NCBI GenBank assembly: GCA_947372105.1
Contig: CANBSH010000002.1
Location: 41,713-105,712, forward strand
Length of the DNA: 64,000 nt
Origin: Chitinophagaceae bacterium
GTDB lineage: Bacteria > Bacteroidota > Bacteroidia > Chitinophagales > Chitinophagaceae
Direction: 5' to 3'
Shown here: in pieces, positions 20,472 to 30,135 of the stretch
Layout of the letters: each line of letters opens with the position of its first letter
Position numbering within the stretch: position 1 is the stretch's first letter
Position numbers and translations under genes: made by a program
The notes under the pieces: generated by a model
Told to the model about the DNA's origin: nothing
Database searches by the model: none
What the model saw: the letters and a program-made list of their open reading frames with translations, nothing else

Positions 20472-20483
20472 ATTGAACTAGCA

Positions 20484-20873
20484 CTAATAATTTTTATCCG
20501 CCCAAATTTGATGGTAAAAATCATCTTCTTTAAGAGCGATTGCTGCTGAAGCTACTTTTTTACCAATCAAGTCCATGCCTTGTACATTAATACTTAAAGA
20601 TTCAACTGTTTTATTAGCATCTCTTTTAAAAATTACTAAAGCATCATAAGCTGCTAAATAAAAAGTGTCTACTCCTTTTTTCTCTAATGGCACAGCACCC
20701 ATTGCAGAATTAATAATTAAGTTAGCGTCTTCTGCTGTTAAAGTCACTTCGGCTACTGGACTTCCTTCCGCAAAAGTGTATTTTCCTAAATAATCTTTAA
20801 GGGGACTGTCTTGCGCTTGAACTGACATAAAAACACCTAATAAAACGACACCCATTAATAACACTTTTTTCAT
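20484..20873 (-). CDS. Small secreted protein, unknown function
   Basis: 129 aa with signal peptide MKKVLLMGVVLLGVFMSVQAQ. Confidence 0.65.
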   Translation of the reverse strand: MKKVLLMGVVLLGVFMSVQAQDSPLKDYLGKYTFAEGSPVAEVTLTAEDANLIINSAMGAVPLEKKGVDTFYLAAYDALVIFKRDANKTVESLSINVQGMDLIGKKVASAAIALKEDDFYHQIWADKNY

Positions 20874-21054
20874 ACTGTTTATTTTAAATGATTGGTTAAT
20901 TGATTTTTTATTCCTTCCTTATTAGCCGAAATTAGGGGAATAGCCCTAAAAATAAAAGCAAAAATGAAAGGATTTCTTAAACTTAACATCTTCCCTCAAA
21001 AAAGGTTGCATAATGGTTAAAAAAAAGAAATAAAAGGAAACAAATACGATCAAG

Positions 21055-21062
21055 TATCTTTG
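21055..21062 (+). promoter_or_regulatory. Putative -7 element TATCTTTG of rlmN, 4 nt before ATG
   Basis: Matches TAnnTTTG; ATG at 21067. Confidence 0.6.
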
Positions 21063-21066
21063 CATT

Positions 21067-22116
21067 ATGGAGAAAGAAAAAGTAAATATCAGACATCTCG
21101 AAGTAGCTGACATTGAACGATTTATAGGGAAATTGGGGGAGAAATCCTTCAGGGTAAAACAAATCCACGAATGGTTATGGCAAAAGCATGCGCATAGCTT
21201 TGACGAAATGACCAATTTAAGTAAGGATTTAAGAAAGCAATTAGAAGACCATTTTACATTGCCCGCCTTACAATTAAATACGACTCAATTAAGCAGCGAC
21301 GGGACTTTAAAAACTCGTTTTGAAACCTTTGATCATCACATGATAGAAGGGGTATTAATTCCAACCACCGAACGTAAAACAGCTTGCGTATCCTCTCAAA
21401 TTGGATGCAGTTTAAGTTGTAAGTTTTGCGCAACAGGTTATATGGAAAGAAAAAGGAATTTAACTTATGATGAAATTTACGACCAAGTAGTTTTAATCAA
21501 TCAGCAAAGTGAAAAAACATTTGATCAAAAGCTTTCCAATATTGTATTTATGGGTATGGGTGAGCCTTTGTTGAATTATAAAAATGTTTTAAAATCTATA
21601 GAACGTATTTCTGCAAAAGATGGATTAGGAATGAGTCAGCGCAGAATCACCGTTTCAACGGCTGGAGTGGCTAAAGGCATTAAGCAATTAGGCGATGATC
21701 AAGTTCGATTTAAATTAGCCTTATCCTTGCATGCAGCGAATGATAAAAAAAGAAATGAAATAATGCCTATCAATGAAAGCAACAATATTGAGGCCCTCAT
21801 TGATGCACTTAATTATTTTTATAAAAAAACAGGCAACGAAATTACATTTGAATATATTTTATTCAAGGACTTTAACGATTCTGAACGTGACGTGGAAGAG
21901 CTCACTAAAATTTATCGAAAAGTGCCCGCCGATTTAATAAATGTAATTGAATACAATGCTATTGATAAATTTCCTTTTGACAAACCAGACGAAGATGGAT
22001 TTGAAACCTTTGTAACTGCATTACAAAAAAACAGAGTAAATGTGAGAGTAAGACGTAGTAGAGGAAAGGATATTGATGCCGCATGTGGTCAATTAGCAAA
22101 TAAGGATAACTTTTAA
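21067..22116 (+). CDS. rlmN: 23S rRNA (adenine2503-C2)-methyltransferase RlmN
   Basis: Radical SAM motif CSLSCKFCATG; NIVFMGMGEPLLNY. Confidence 0.96.
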   Translation: MEKEKVNIRHLEVADIERFIGKLGEKSFRVKQIHEWLWQKHAHSFDEMTNLSKDLRKQLEDHFTLPALQLNTTQLSSDGTLKTRFETFDHHMIEGVLIPTTERKTACVSSQIGCSLSCKFCATGYMERKRNLTYDEIYDQVVLINQQSEKTFDQKLSNIVFMGMGEPLLNYKNVLKSIERISAKDGLGMSQRRITVSTAGVAKGIKQLGDDQVRFKLALSLHAANDKKRNEIMPINESNNIEALIDALNYFYKKTGNEITFEYILFKDFNDSERDVEELTKIYRKVPADLINVIEYNAIDKFPFDKPDEDGFETFVTALQKNRVNVRVRRSRGKDIDAACGQLANKDNF

Positions 22117-22127
22117 TTCCACTCTAG

Positions 22128-23255
22128 ATGAACCAAAAAAGATCAGACAATTTTGATAAGTTTTCTTTGAAGAAAAAAGGAAGTGCTGTTAAAGAGGCTA
22201 TTCGTCAAGACAAGAAAAAAGCGAAGGCCGAATCTAGAGCCATGGGAGAAGCCATGCGTCAAAGAAAAAAAGATAAAGCAAGAGGTATCATCACCGACCC
22301 TCCTCCTGCTTATGAAAAAGGAAAAAGAGTCAATCCTCATAAAAAATCCAACCCATATAGTACTCCAAGTGCAGCTCCTGCAAAGTATGGTTCCTTGCAA
22401 CCAAGTGCACCACAAGGCAGAGCCAAACGTACTCCAGCGGCGATGGATAAAGCGGACGAAAAAAGAACAGCGTCTATAGGAAAAGTAACAGCAGCGAATG
22501 ATGTTCCTCATGAACAAATGCCTTTAAATAAATACATTGCACATGCAGGTGTATCAGGTCGTCGCGAAGCTGCCGAAATGGTAAAATCGGGACATGTCAC
22601 TGTTAATGGTGATACTGTTTTAGAACCTGGATATAAAGTTCAATATAAAGATGTAGTAAGATTAAAAGGAAAAGTATTGCAATTGCAAGTCACTCCTGTT
22701 TATATATTATTAAATAAACCAAAAGATTATATCTGCACTGCGAACGATCCAGAAGGACGTAAAACAGTGTTGGATATTATTAAAAATGCAACCACGCAAC
22801 GTATGTTTCCAGTGGGAAGATTGGATCGAAACACAACCGGTGTTTTATTATTAACGAATGATGGAGACTTAGCACAAAAATTAACACATCCTTCCTTCGA
22901 GATTAAAAAAATATACGAAGTAACATTGGATAAGCCCGTCACTAAAGCAGATATGGAAGCGATTGCAGCTGGGGTTGAATTGGAAGATGGATTTATTGCA
23001 GCAGATGCAGTAAGTTTTTTATCTAATACATCTAAAAACGTAATAGGAATTGAAATACATAGTGGCCGTAACAGAATTGTGCGACGCATATTTGAACATT
23101 TAGGATATGATGTAAGACATTTAGATCGTGTGATGTTTGCCAACATGACTAAAAAAAATGTGGACCGCGGTAAGTGGCGTTTTTTATCAGAAAAAGAAGT
23201 AAGGTTGTTGAAATTTATGAATAAATCATTTACCAGGAAATCGAAGCAGGAATGA
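22128..23255 (+). CDS. Pseudouridine synthase, RluB/RsuA family with long basic N-terminal extension
   Basis: S4 domain LNKYIAHAGVSGRREAAEMVKSGHVTVNG; GRLDRNTTGVLLLTNDGDLAQKLTHP motif. Confidence 0.92.
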   Translation: MNQKRSDNFDKFSLKKKGSAVKEAIRQDKKKAKAESRAMGEAMRQRKKDKARGIITDPPPAYEKGKRVNPHKKSNPYSTPSAAPAKYGSLQPSAPQGRAKRTPAAMDKADEKRTASIGKVTAANDVPHEQMPLNKYIAHAGVSGRREAAEMVKSGHVTVNGDTVLEPGYKVQYKDVVRLKGKVLQLQVTPVYILLNKPKDYICTANDPEGRKTVLDIIKNATTQRMFPVGRLDRNTTGVLLLTNDGDLAQKLTHPSFEIKKIYEVTLDKPVTKADMEAIAAGVELEDGFIAADAVSFLSNTSKNVIGIEIHSGRNRIVRRIFEHLGYDVRHLDRVMFANMTKKNVDRGKWRFLSEKEVRLLKFMNKSFTRKSKQE

Positions 23256-23959
23256 TCGACATCATATTTGAAAACGACGACTTAATCGTACTAAATAAAC
23301 CAGCTGGCTTATTTAGTATTCCAGATAGATTTGGCAAGGAAGCTTCCCTAAAATCTTTATTGCAAGCAAAATATCCAAGCATCTTTACAGTTCACCGTTT
23401 GGATCAACAAACCAGTGGCTTAATTGTATTTGCAAAAAATGCAGAAGCGCATCAACAACTCAGTGAATTATTTGAAGGTCGAACGATAGAAAAAAAATAT
23501 GTTGGATTGGTAATGGGATTGCCCCCAAAAACAGGAAGTATTGAACAAGCCATCATGGAACATCCGGGTAAAAAAGGACAAATGGTGACCCATGCAAAAG
23601 GGAAAGCAGCACACACCACTTACGAGGTCTTAAAATTTTATAAACGTTTTGCCTGGGTATCCTTTCAAATTCATACAGGACGTACCCACCAAATTAGAGT
23701 GCACGCACAACATATGGGACATCCTATTGTAGCCGATGAAATTTATGGCGACAACACTCCCTTATTACTTTCTGCCATTAAAAAGAAAAATTTCAAATTA
23801 AGTAAAGCAGAAGAATCTGAAAGACCTTTATTAGCCAGACAAGCATTACATGCTTTATCCTTAAAATTTACTTTAGGTGAAAAAGATTATGCTTTTGAAG
23901 CGCCACTCCCTAAGGATCTTACTGCCACATTAAAGCAGTTGGACAAATGGAATAGTTAA
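23252..23959 (+). CDS. Pseudouridine synthase, RluA family
   Basis: VHRLDQQTSGLIVFAKN motif; ATGA overlap with upstream gene. Confidence 0.92.
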   Translation: MIDIIFENDDLIVLNKPAGLFSIPDRFGKEASLKSLLQAKYPSIFTVHRLDQQTSGLIVFAKNAEAHQQLSELFEGRTIEKKYVGLVMGLPPKTGSIEQAIMEHPGKKGQMVTHAKGKAAHTTYEVLKFYKRFAWVSFQIHTGRTHQIRVHAQHMGHPIVADEIYGDNTPLLLSAIKKKNFKLSKAEESERPLLARQALHALSLKFTLGEKDYAFEAPLPKDLTATLKQLDKWNS

Positions 23960-23969
23960 ATACCACTTT

Positions 23970-24605
23970 TTATTTATTGGGCTGCGGGGTAAATCTTAAA
24001 TAAGGTTTTACAATATTTAATCCTTTAGGAAACTTTACCAAAGCATCTTCGGTGGTAACGGCAGGAACCACAATCACATCTTCGCCATCCACCCAATTAG
24101 CAGGTGTTGCGACGCTGTAATTAGCAGTCAATTGTAAGGAATCAATCACTCTTAATACTTCTACAAAATTTCTTCCAGTAGAAGCAGGATAGGTAATTGT
24201 TAATTTTATTTTTTTATCAGGGCCTATTATAAATAAGGAACGCACTGTAAATGTTTCACTGGCTTTTGGATGAATCATTCCATACGCATTCGCAATAGAT
24301 TTATCTTCATCTGCAATAATGGGAAAACCAACAGTCACATGTTGTGTTTGATTGATGTCTTTTATCCAATCTGCATGTTTTTCAAGAGAGTCTACACTTA
24401 AGGCTAACACTTTTACATTTCTTTTTGCAAACTCTTCTTGTAATCCCGCAGTACGTCCTAATTCGGTGGTACATACAGGTGTGAAATCCGCGGGATGTGA
24501 AAACAATACTCCCCAACTGTCCCCTAAAAATGTATGAAATTGAATGGGGCCAATACTTGTTTGGGCTTTAAAATCGGGAGCGATATCGCCTAATTGTAAA
24601 CTCAT
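23970..24605 (-). CDS. Peroxiredoxin (1-Cys Prx6-like)
   Basis: SHPADFTPVCTTELGR active-site motif; long C-terminal domain. Confidence 0.93.
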   Translation of the reverse strand: MSLQLGDIAPDFKAQTSIGPIQFHTFLGDSWGVLFSHPADFTPVCTTELGRTAGLQEEFAKRNVKVLALSVDSLEKHADWIKDINQTQHVTVGFPIIADEDKSIANAYGMIHPKASETFTVRSLFIIGPDKKIKLTITYPASTGRNFVEVLRVIDSLQLTANYSVATPANWVDGEDVIVVPAVTTEDALVKFPKGLNIVKPYLRFTPQPNK

Positions 24606-24679
24606 AATTTATTATTTTATTTTATTACTTTTTATAATAAAAGAAGGAACACTATGTAACTAAATTTTTGTTCGAAAGA

Positions 24680-24687
24680 CAAAGGTA
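24680..24687 (-). promoter_or_regulatory. Putative -7 element TACCTTTG for peroxiredoxin gene
   Basis: CAAAGGTA on + strand; about 74 nt upstream of ATG. Confidence 0.4.
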
Positions 24688-24765
24688 CGGAAATTGTTTT
24701 TATTTTCCTACTAATTTAGTAGACTTTTATACTAAAAAAGGAAAATTTTTATCGCATAATAGTAT

Positions 24766-25287
24766 TTACTCTTCAGTATATAAATCAAGGAGTCCGTCAG
24801 GTAAATTTACCAAGACTAATTTTTTTGCATGATCCACCCCCAATAAACTTTCTTCATGTAATGGGATATAGGCTTCCTGGCCTTTATATAATATGGTGAC
24901 CATTAATTGATGCGGCTGTTCAATAACTTCTTGAATGATCCCTAAGTCCTGTCCGTCTTGTTGTACTTGATATCCTAATAAGGCTAAGGGAGAACTCTTG
25001 TCTACTAATTTTTGAAATGCATCTTGCGGAAGCCATACTTTTTTACTCATGAGTACCGAAGTCGCTTCTCTGGATTGAATGCCTTCAATTTGAAGATGGG
25101 TTATGGTATCGGTTTTAGCCGTAGCAGATTGAATAAAATAGGGAATAAAACTGCCTTCATTTTTTTCAACAAACAAAGCATCAATTCCTTTAAAGTGTAT
25201 AGGTTTGCCAAGGGCATGTTCTAAAATGATTTGCCCAGCGACGCCATGTGGCGCAACAATTTTTCCAATGTGAACGTAATCTGTCAT
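24766..25287 (-). CDS. rimM: Ribosome maturation factor RimM
   Basis: YVHIGKIVAPHGVAGQI start and PRC-barrel-like C-terminus (YIPLHEESLLGVD); adjacent to rpsP. Confidence 0.92.
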   Translation of the reverse strand: MTDYVHIGKIVAPHGVAGQIILEHALGKPIHFKGIDALFVEKNEGSFIPYFIQSATAKTDTITHLQIEGIQSREATSVLMSKKVWLPQDAFQKLVDKSSPLALLGYQVQQDGQDLGIIQEVIEQPHQLMVTILYKGQEAYIPLHEESLLGVDHAKKLVLVNLPDGLLDLYTEE

Positions 25288-25292
25288 AAGAT

Positions 25293-25328
25293 AAAAACCC
25301 CCGATTTCGCAAAGCGGAACCAGGGGTT
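25293..25328 (-). terminator. Hairpin with T-tract between rpsP and rimM
   Basis: Minus-strand AACCCCTGGTTCCGCTTTGCGAAATCGGGGGTTTTT. Confidence 0.55.
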
Positions 25329-25353
25329 AGTATTTAAAGCTAGTTTGAATTCA

Positions 25354-25845
25354 TTATTCAGCAGCTGGAGTTTCCTCCGCTGGAGCTTCTGGAGCAACTT
25401 CTTCCGCTACTTCTTGAGCTACGGGTTCAGCTACTTTTTTCACCACAGGAACATACACTTTTTTAGCAGCTTGTGCTTTTTTGTGTGAGTCACTGATGTT
25501 TGCATTTTTTGCTTCATGCTCAGCATACCAAGTTTGGAACTTAGCCATTGCAGTTGCTTCATCAAATAAGCCCAACTTAACACCACGTAATAAGTGTTTT
25601 AAGTAAAGTACTCCTTTGAATGATAAAATACGGTGAACGGTGTCAGTTGCTTGAGCACCTTTGTTTAACCACTCTAAAGCTTTTTGACGATCCAATTGGA
25701 TAGTCGCAGGAACTGTTAAAGGATTGTAAGTACCAATTTTTTGGATGAATTTACCATCTCTTGGTGCGCGTCCGTCGGCCACTACTATAAAGTAGAAAGG
25801 TCTTTTTTTACTACCATGACGCTGTAGTCTAATTTTTACTGCCAT
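25354..25845 (-). CDS. rpsP: 30S ribosomal protein bS16 with Ala/Glu/Pro-rich C-terminal extension
   Basis: Start trimmed to [34 protein letters not shown]. Confidence 0.96.
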   Translation of the reverse strand: MAVKIRLQRHGSKKRPFYFIVVADGRAPRDGKFIQKIGTYNPLTVPATIQLDRQKALEWLNKGAQATDTVHRILSFKGVLYLKHLLRGVKLGLFDEATAMAKFQTWYAEHEAKNANISDSHKKAQAAKKVYVPVVKKVAEPVAQEVAEEVAPEAPAEETPAAE

Positions 25846-25891
25846 GCTAAATAGAAATTTAAAGGCGTTATTAAATAGGGTTAAATAGGAC

Positions 25892-25899
25892 GCGAAGAT
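25892..25899 (-). promoter_or_regulatory. Putative -7 element TATCTTCG for rpsP
   Basis: CGAAGATA on + strand upstream of rpsP; one mismatch to TAnnTTTG. Confidence 0.35.
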
Positions 25900-25967
25900 A
25901 ATAGAAACTAAGATAACTCCCAATAAATATTTGAAAAATATCAAAAATAGTACTGATAATCAACGAA

Positions 25968-27284
25968 TTACCTTCTTAATCCAGGCATTTTACCCATGGG
26001 CATATTGTTCATTTGCTTCATCATTTGCTTCATTTGGTCAAATTGCTTGATAAAAGCATTGATTTCACCAATGTCCTTTCCAGACCCTTTTGCAATTCTT
26101 TGTTTACGGCTAGGAGATAATAAATCGGGATTTCTTCTTTCCACAACGGTCATAGATTGAATGATCGCTTCTACTCCTTTAAAAGAGTTGTCGTTAATAT
26201 CTACATCCTTTAAACTTTTTCCCATACCAGGAATCATTCCCATCAAATCCTTCAAATTTCCCATCTTCTTAATTTGCTGTATCTGAGATAAAAAATCTTC
26301 AAAATCAAATTGATTTTTACGAATTTTCTTTTCTAATTTTTTAGCTTCAGCCTCATCATATTGTGCTTGTGCTTTTTCTACTAAGGAAGTAATATCCCCC
26401 ATCCCTAAAATTCTTTGCGCCATTCTATCCGGATAGAAAATATCTAAGGTGTCCATTTTTTCACCACTGCTCATAAACTTGATAGGTTTATTCACGGTGT
26501 ACTTAATAGACAAGGCAGCCCCTCCACGTGTATCTCCATCTAACTTAGTTAATACCACTCCCGTGAAATCAAGACGATCGTTGAAAGCCTTTGCAGTATT
26601 GACTGCATCCTGTCCTGTCATAGCATCTACCACAAATAAAATTTCCTGTGGTTGCACTGCAGCTTTAATATTAGCCACTTCGTTCATCATAATTTCATCC
26701 ACTGCTAAACGACCTGCAGTATCTATAATGATGACATTTTTATTATTGGCTTTCGCATACTGAATGGCATTTTGTGTGATGGAAACCGCATCTTTATTTT
26801 CTCTCTCTACAAAAATATCTACTCCAATTTGTTCTGCTAAAACAGTTAATTGATCCATCGCTGCTGGACGATAAATATCAGCAGCCACTAATAATGGCGA
26901 TTTTTTTTGTGCTTTTAAATAAGTGGCTAGTTTGCCAGAGAACGTGGTTTTACCACTACCTTGTAAACCAGCAATTAAAATAATAGATGGATTTTTTGTT
27001 AAGTCTAATGTAGCAGCTTCTGACCCCATTAAAGAGGTTAATTCATCTTGCACAATTTTTGTCATTAACTGACCTGGGCTAATAGCATTGATGACTTTTT
27101 CTCCAATGGCTTTTTCCTTAATTGTATCGGTAAACTCCTTTGCAATTTTAAAATTCACATCCGCATCCAATAAAGCCTTACGAATATCCTTTAAGGTATT
27201 GGCCACATTTAACTCATTAATACGAGCCTGTCCTTTTAGATGCTTAAAGGCGGATTCTAATTTTTCACTCAAACTATTGAACAT
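25968..27284 (-). CDS. ffh: Signal recognition particle protein Ffh
   Basis: GLQGSGKTTFSGKLATYL; VVDAMTGQDAVNTAKAF; M-domain at C-terminus. Confidence 0.97.
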   Translation of the reverse strand: MFNSLSEKLESAFKHLKGQARINELNVANTLKDIRKALLDADVNFKIAKEFTDTIKEKAIGEKVINAISPGQLMTKIVQDELTSLMGSEAATLDLTKNPSIILIAGLQGSGKTTFSGKLATYLKAQKKSPLLVAADIYRPAAMDQLTVLAEQIGVDIFVERENKDAVSITQNAIQYAKANNKNVIIIDTAGRLAVDEIMMNEVANIKAAVQPQEILFVVDAMTGQDAVNTAKAFNDRLDFTGVVLTKLDGDTRGGAALSIKYTVNKPIKFMSSGEKMDTLDIFYPDRMAQRILGMGDITSLVEKAQAQYDEAEAKKLEKKIRKNQFDFEDFLSQIQQIKKMGNLKDLMGMIPGMGKSLKDVDINDNSFKGVEAIIQSMTVVERRNPDLLSPSRKQRIAKGSGKDIGEINAFIKQFDQMKQMMKQMNNMPMGKMPGLRR

Positions 27285-27302
27285 ATAAAAACTTTATGGC
27301 GG

Positions 27303-27310
27303 CAAAGATA
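27303..27310 (-). promoter_or_regulatory. Putative -7 element TATCTTTG for ffh
   Basis: CAAAGATA on + strand, 18 nt upstream of ffh ATG. Confidence 0.5.
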
Positions 27311-27410
27311 AGTGAATGATTTGAGCGAATAAGAATGTAAATCACGGCATCTAAAAAAAATGAATAGTGGATTATTAGTAAAAGATTTAATTATAAATAA
27401 TTGATTGCCA

Positions 27411-27554
27411 ATGTTTTATAAACAAAATAAAGCATCATTTACCATCCGCAGGAAAGCGATGTACGAATTAACAAAAAAAATACTTGGAACCTACCATTTA
27501 TTTAATATTATTGCACCTAACGAACCCCATTATAAAGAGGTATTAGATTTATGA
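27411..27554 (+). CDS. Candidate 47-aa small ORF, unknown
   Basis: MFYKQNKASFTIRRKAMYELTKKILGTYHLFNIIAPNEPHYKEVLDL; stop overlaps the next gene's start as ATGA at 27551-27554; below the ORF-track length cutoff. Confidence 0.4.
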   Translation: MFYKQNKASFTIRRKAMYELTKKILGTYHLFNIIAPNEPHYKEVLDL

Positions 27555-27934
27555 GTAAGAAACAATTATTTACATTAGAATTTCCTGTGAGATGCTCACC
27601 CAATATATTATTTGAATTTTTGTCAACTGGATCTGGTTTACAAGAATGGTTTGCGGATAAAGTGGACGAATGGGAAAATGTTTTCAGTTTTTCATGGAAT
27701 GGAGGGGTTCCCGATAAAGCAGAATTATTAGACCAAGAAGAAGATAAGTTTATTCGTTTTAGATGGTTGCACAGTGAGAAAAATGAATACTTCGAATTCC
27801 GTATTGAAAAAACCGAAATATCCAACCAAACTATTTTGATCATTAAGGATTTTGCTGAAAAAAATGAAATTAAGGATCAATCACGTCTTTGGGAATATCA
27901 AATTAAAGAGCTATTTCATAGAATAGGTAGCTAG
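27551..27934 (+). CDS. START-like/SRPBCC domain protein
   Basis: 127 aa; FPVRCSPNILFEFLSTGSGLQEWFADKV, ligand-binding-fold-like pattern. Confidence 0.8.
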   Translation: MSKKQLFTLEFPVRCSPNILFEFLSTGSGLQEWFADKVDEWENVFSFSWNGGVPDKAELLDQEEDKFIRFRWLHSEKNEYFEFRIEKTEISNQTILIIKDFAEKNEIKDQSRLWEYQIKELFHRIGS

Positions 27935-27944
27935 TACTACAACA

Positions 27945-29369
27945 TTGTTCAAGAAGTTAGACATACTAATTCTTCGCGCATTCATTGCGCCTTTTTTGGC
28001 AGCATTGACCATTTGTATTTTCGTGCTCACCATGCAATTTTTCTGGCTCTATATTGATGACTTAGTGGGTAAAGGTTTAGACCTATTCACTATTTTAGAA
28101 TTAGTCGGCTTAGTATCTGTCACTACGTTCACAACTGCCCTTCCTTTAGCTTTACTATTTTCTTCTATCATGACTTTCGGAAATTTAGGAGAAAGTTTTG
28201 AATTAGTTGCCATTAAAGCAGCAGGGATTCCTTTAATACGCTTTATGCGTCCTTTATTTATTTTTGCTCTTTTTTTAGCCGGAGTCGCGTTTTTATTTTC
28301 AAATAATATCATTCCGGTTTCTCAAATGAAACTGACGAACTTAAAGTATGATATCATTGTAGCCAAGCCTGCTATTGATTTGAAAGAAGGGGTGTTTTAT
28401 GATAAGATTGACGGCTACGTTATAAAACTTGGAAAAAAAGAATCCAACGATAGTGTCATTCATAATATTGTCATTTTCGAAAAACGATTTGCACTACAGG
28501 ATAATTATATTATTGCAGAGTCGGGTATTATGCGTGTTTCACCTGATAAAAAATTCCTAGAATTTATTTTGCATGATGGTTGGCGTTATCAAGAACGTGG
28601 TGTGAGGAGTACTACCAACACTGAATTTACTCGACTTTATTTTAAAGAATATAAAAAAGTATTTGACTTAAAAAGTTTTCAAGTTAATAAAGGAAATGAT
28701 AACATTTATGATCCTAAAATGTTAAGTGTTCGTCAATTAAATAAAGCCATTGATTCCATTTCTAATATGGATAGTTTTTTTGTCAAAAGATTCACTCAGG
28801 AGGTAGCCCCTTACTTGCATTTCATGCATTACAAAGACAGCATGGCATTATTTAATAGTCATCCCATTAACTCGGTTACAAATATTCGACAAATCATTCC
28901 AGATTCCATGGCGAATAGTGTGGGCGAATCTGCCAGCTTTCAGTTTAATTCCATAAAAAATAATGTGAAAATTTTAGGAGATATCTACAACGAAACTAAA
29001 AGTTCGGTAGCCATACATAGTATCGAATGGCATCGTAAATTCACTTTATCCATTGCCTGTTTAGTGCTCTTTTTAATAGGTGCTCCACTGGGTTCTATTA
29101 TTCGTAAAGGTGGTTTGGGCACTCCCATGGTCACGGCTATCATCTTTTTTGTATTCTTTTTTCTGCTCAACAATTTTGGTGAAAAGTTTGCGCGCTCTGG
29201 ACAATGGAACGTCTATATGGGAATGTGGCTTTCCACCTTTATTTTAGTGCCCATTGGCATATTTCTAACCTACAAGGCTATGCGCGATTCCCAATTATTT
29301 AATCAGGAATTTTACTACCGACTTTTACATCCAATTAAAGTAACTTTACGTAAGTACTTTAAAAAATAA
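27945..29369 (+). CDS. LptF/LptG family permease
   Basis: 474 aa; N-terminal LDILILRAFIAPFLAALTICIFVLTMQFFWLYIDDLVGKG and C-terminal TM bundle; apparent TTG start. Confidence 0.88.
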   Translation: MFKKLDILILRAFIAPFLAALTICIFVLTMQFFWLYIDDLVGKGLDLFTILELVGLVSVTTFTTALPLALLFSSIMTFGNLGESFELVAIKAAGIPLIRFMRPLFIFALFLAGVAFLFSNNIIPVSQMKLTNLKYDIIVAKPAIDLKEGVFYDKIDGYVIKLGKKESNDSVIHNIVIFEKRFALQDNYIIAESGIMRVSPDKKFLEFILHDGWRYQERGVRSTTNTEFTRLYFKEYKKVFDLKSFQVNKGNDNIYDPKMLSVRQLNKAIDSISNMDSFFVKRFTQEVAPYLHFMHYKDSMALFNSHPINSVTNIRQIIPDSMANSVGESASFQFNSIKNNVKILGDIYNETKSSVAIHSIEWHRKFTLSIACLVLFLIGAPLGSIIRKGGLGTPMVTAIIFFVFFFLLNNFGEKFARSGQWNVYMGMWLSTFILVPIGIFLTYKAMRDSQLFNQEFYYRLLHPIKVTLRKYFKK

Positions 29370-29373
29370 AATC

Positions 29374-30108
29374 ATGTCAAAATTAACCTCCAATAGACGC
29401 CAGTTTTTAAAGCAAACTGGAAAGGCGAGTATTGCCATTGCCGCAATGCCCTTAGTAAGTTCTTTTACTTCGGAAAACTTTTTTGCGAATGGAGACTTTC
29501 AACAACAACCTTTACCCTACTCCTATACTGCATTAGAGCCTTATATTGATGCTATAACCATGGAAATACATTACACGAAACACGCTGCTACTTATGCCAA
29601 AAATCTAGCTGACGCATGTGTTGCAGAAAAAGTAGACACCGCACAAATTTCATTGGTAGAAGTATTAAAGAATATTTCAAAATACAGTCCTAAAATGCGC
29701 AACAACGCAGGTGGACATTATAATCATGAATTGTTTTGGCAAATTATGAAACCTGTACCTAACAATGCTCCCTCTGGTAGTTTAGCAGAAGCAATCAATA
29801 AATCATTTGGCAATTTTGCTGAATTTCAAAAAGCATTTGGAGAAGCAGCTAAAGCAAGATTTGGAAGTGGCTGGGCTTGGTTACTGGTAAAATCGGATGG
29901 AAGTTTAGCCGTATCCTCTACTCCCAATCAAGATAATCCATTGATGGATGTAGCTGAAACAAAAGGCTTCCCTATTATTGGTTTAGATGTATGGGAACAT
30001 GCTTACTATTTAAAATACCAAAATAAACGCCCTGATTATATAAATAGTTGGTGGAATATTGTGAATTGGGAAGTAGCGCAAGCGAGATTTGCAAGTGTTG
30101 TAAAATAA
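29374..30108 (+). CDS. Superoxide dismutase [Fe/Mn] with Tat-type signal peptide
   Basis: SNRRQFLKQTGKASIAIAAMPLVSS; NNAGGHYNHELFW; DVWEHAYYLKYQNKRPDYI. Confidence 0.93.
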   Translation: MSKLTSNRRQFLKQTGKASIAIAAMPLVSSFTSENFFANGDFQQQPLPYSYTALEPYIDAITMEIHYTKHAATYAKNLADACVAEKVDTAQISLVEVLKNISKYSPKMRNNAGGHYNHELFWQIMKPVPNNAPSGSLAEAINKSFGNFAEFQKAFGEAAKARFGSGWAWLLVKSDGSLAVSSTPNQDNPLMDVAETKGFPIIGLDVWEHAYYLKYQNKRPDYINSWWNIVNWEVAQARFASVVK

Positions 30109-30135
30109 TTATTTGACCCCTTTATATATAGTCCC

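Noticed and set aside
20946-21215. 89-aa and 61-aa minus-strand ORFs overlapping the rlmN start
   Set aside because: Overlap the rlmN promoter and N-terminus; low-complexity Phe-rich translations typical of AT-rich spurious ORFs
22143-22517. 124-aa minus-strand and 98-aa alternate + frame ORFs inside the pseudouridine synthase extension
   Set aside because: Result from K/R/P-biased codons in the N-terminal extension; the real frame continues into a conserved S4/PseudoU domain
27517-27843. 108-aa minus-strand ORF over the START-like gene
   Set aside because: Antisense to a better-supported CDS; Ser/Asn-rich shadow translation
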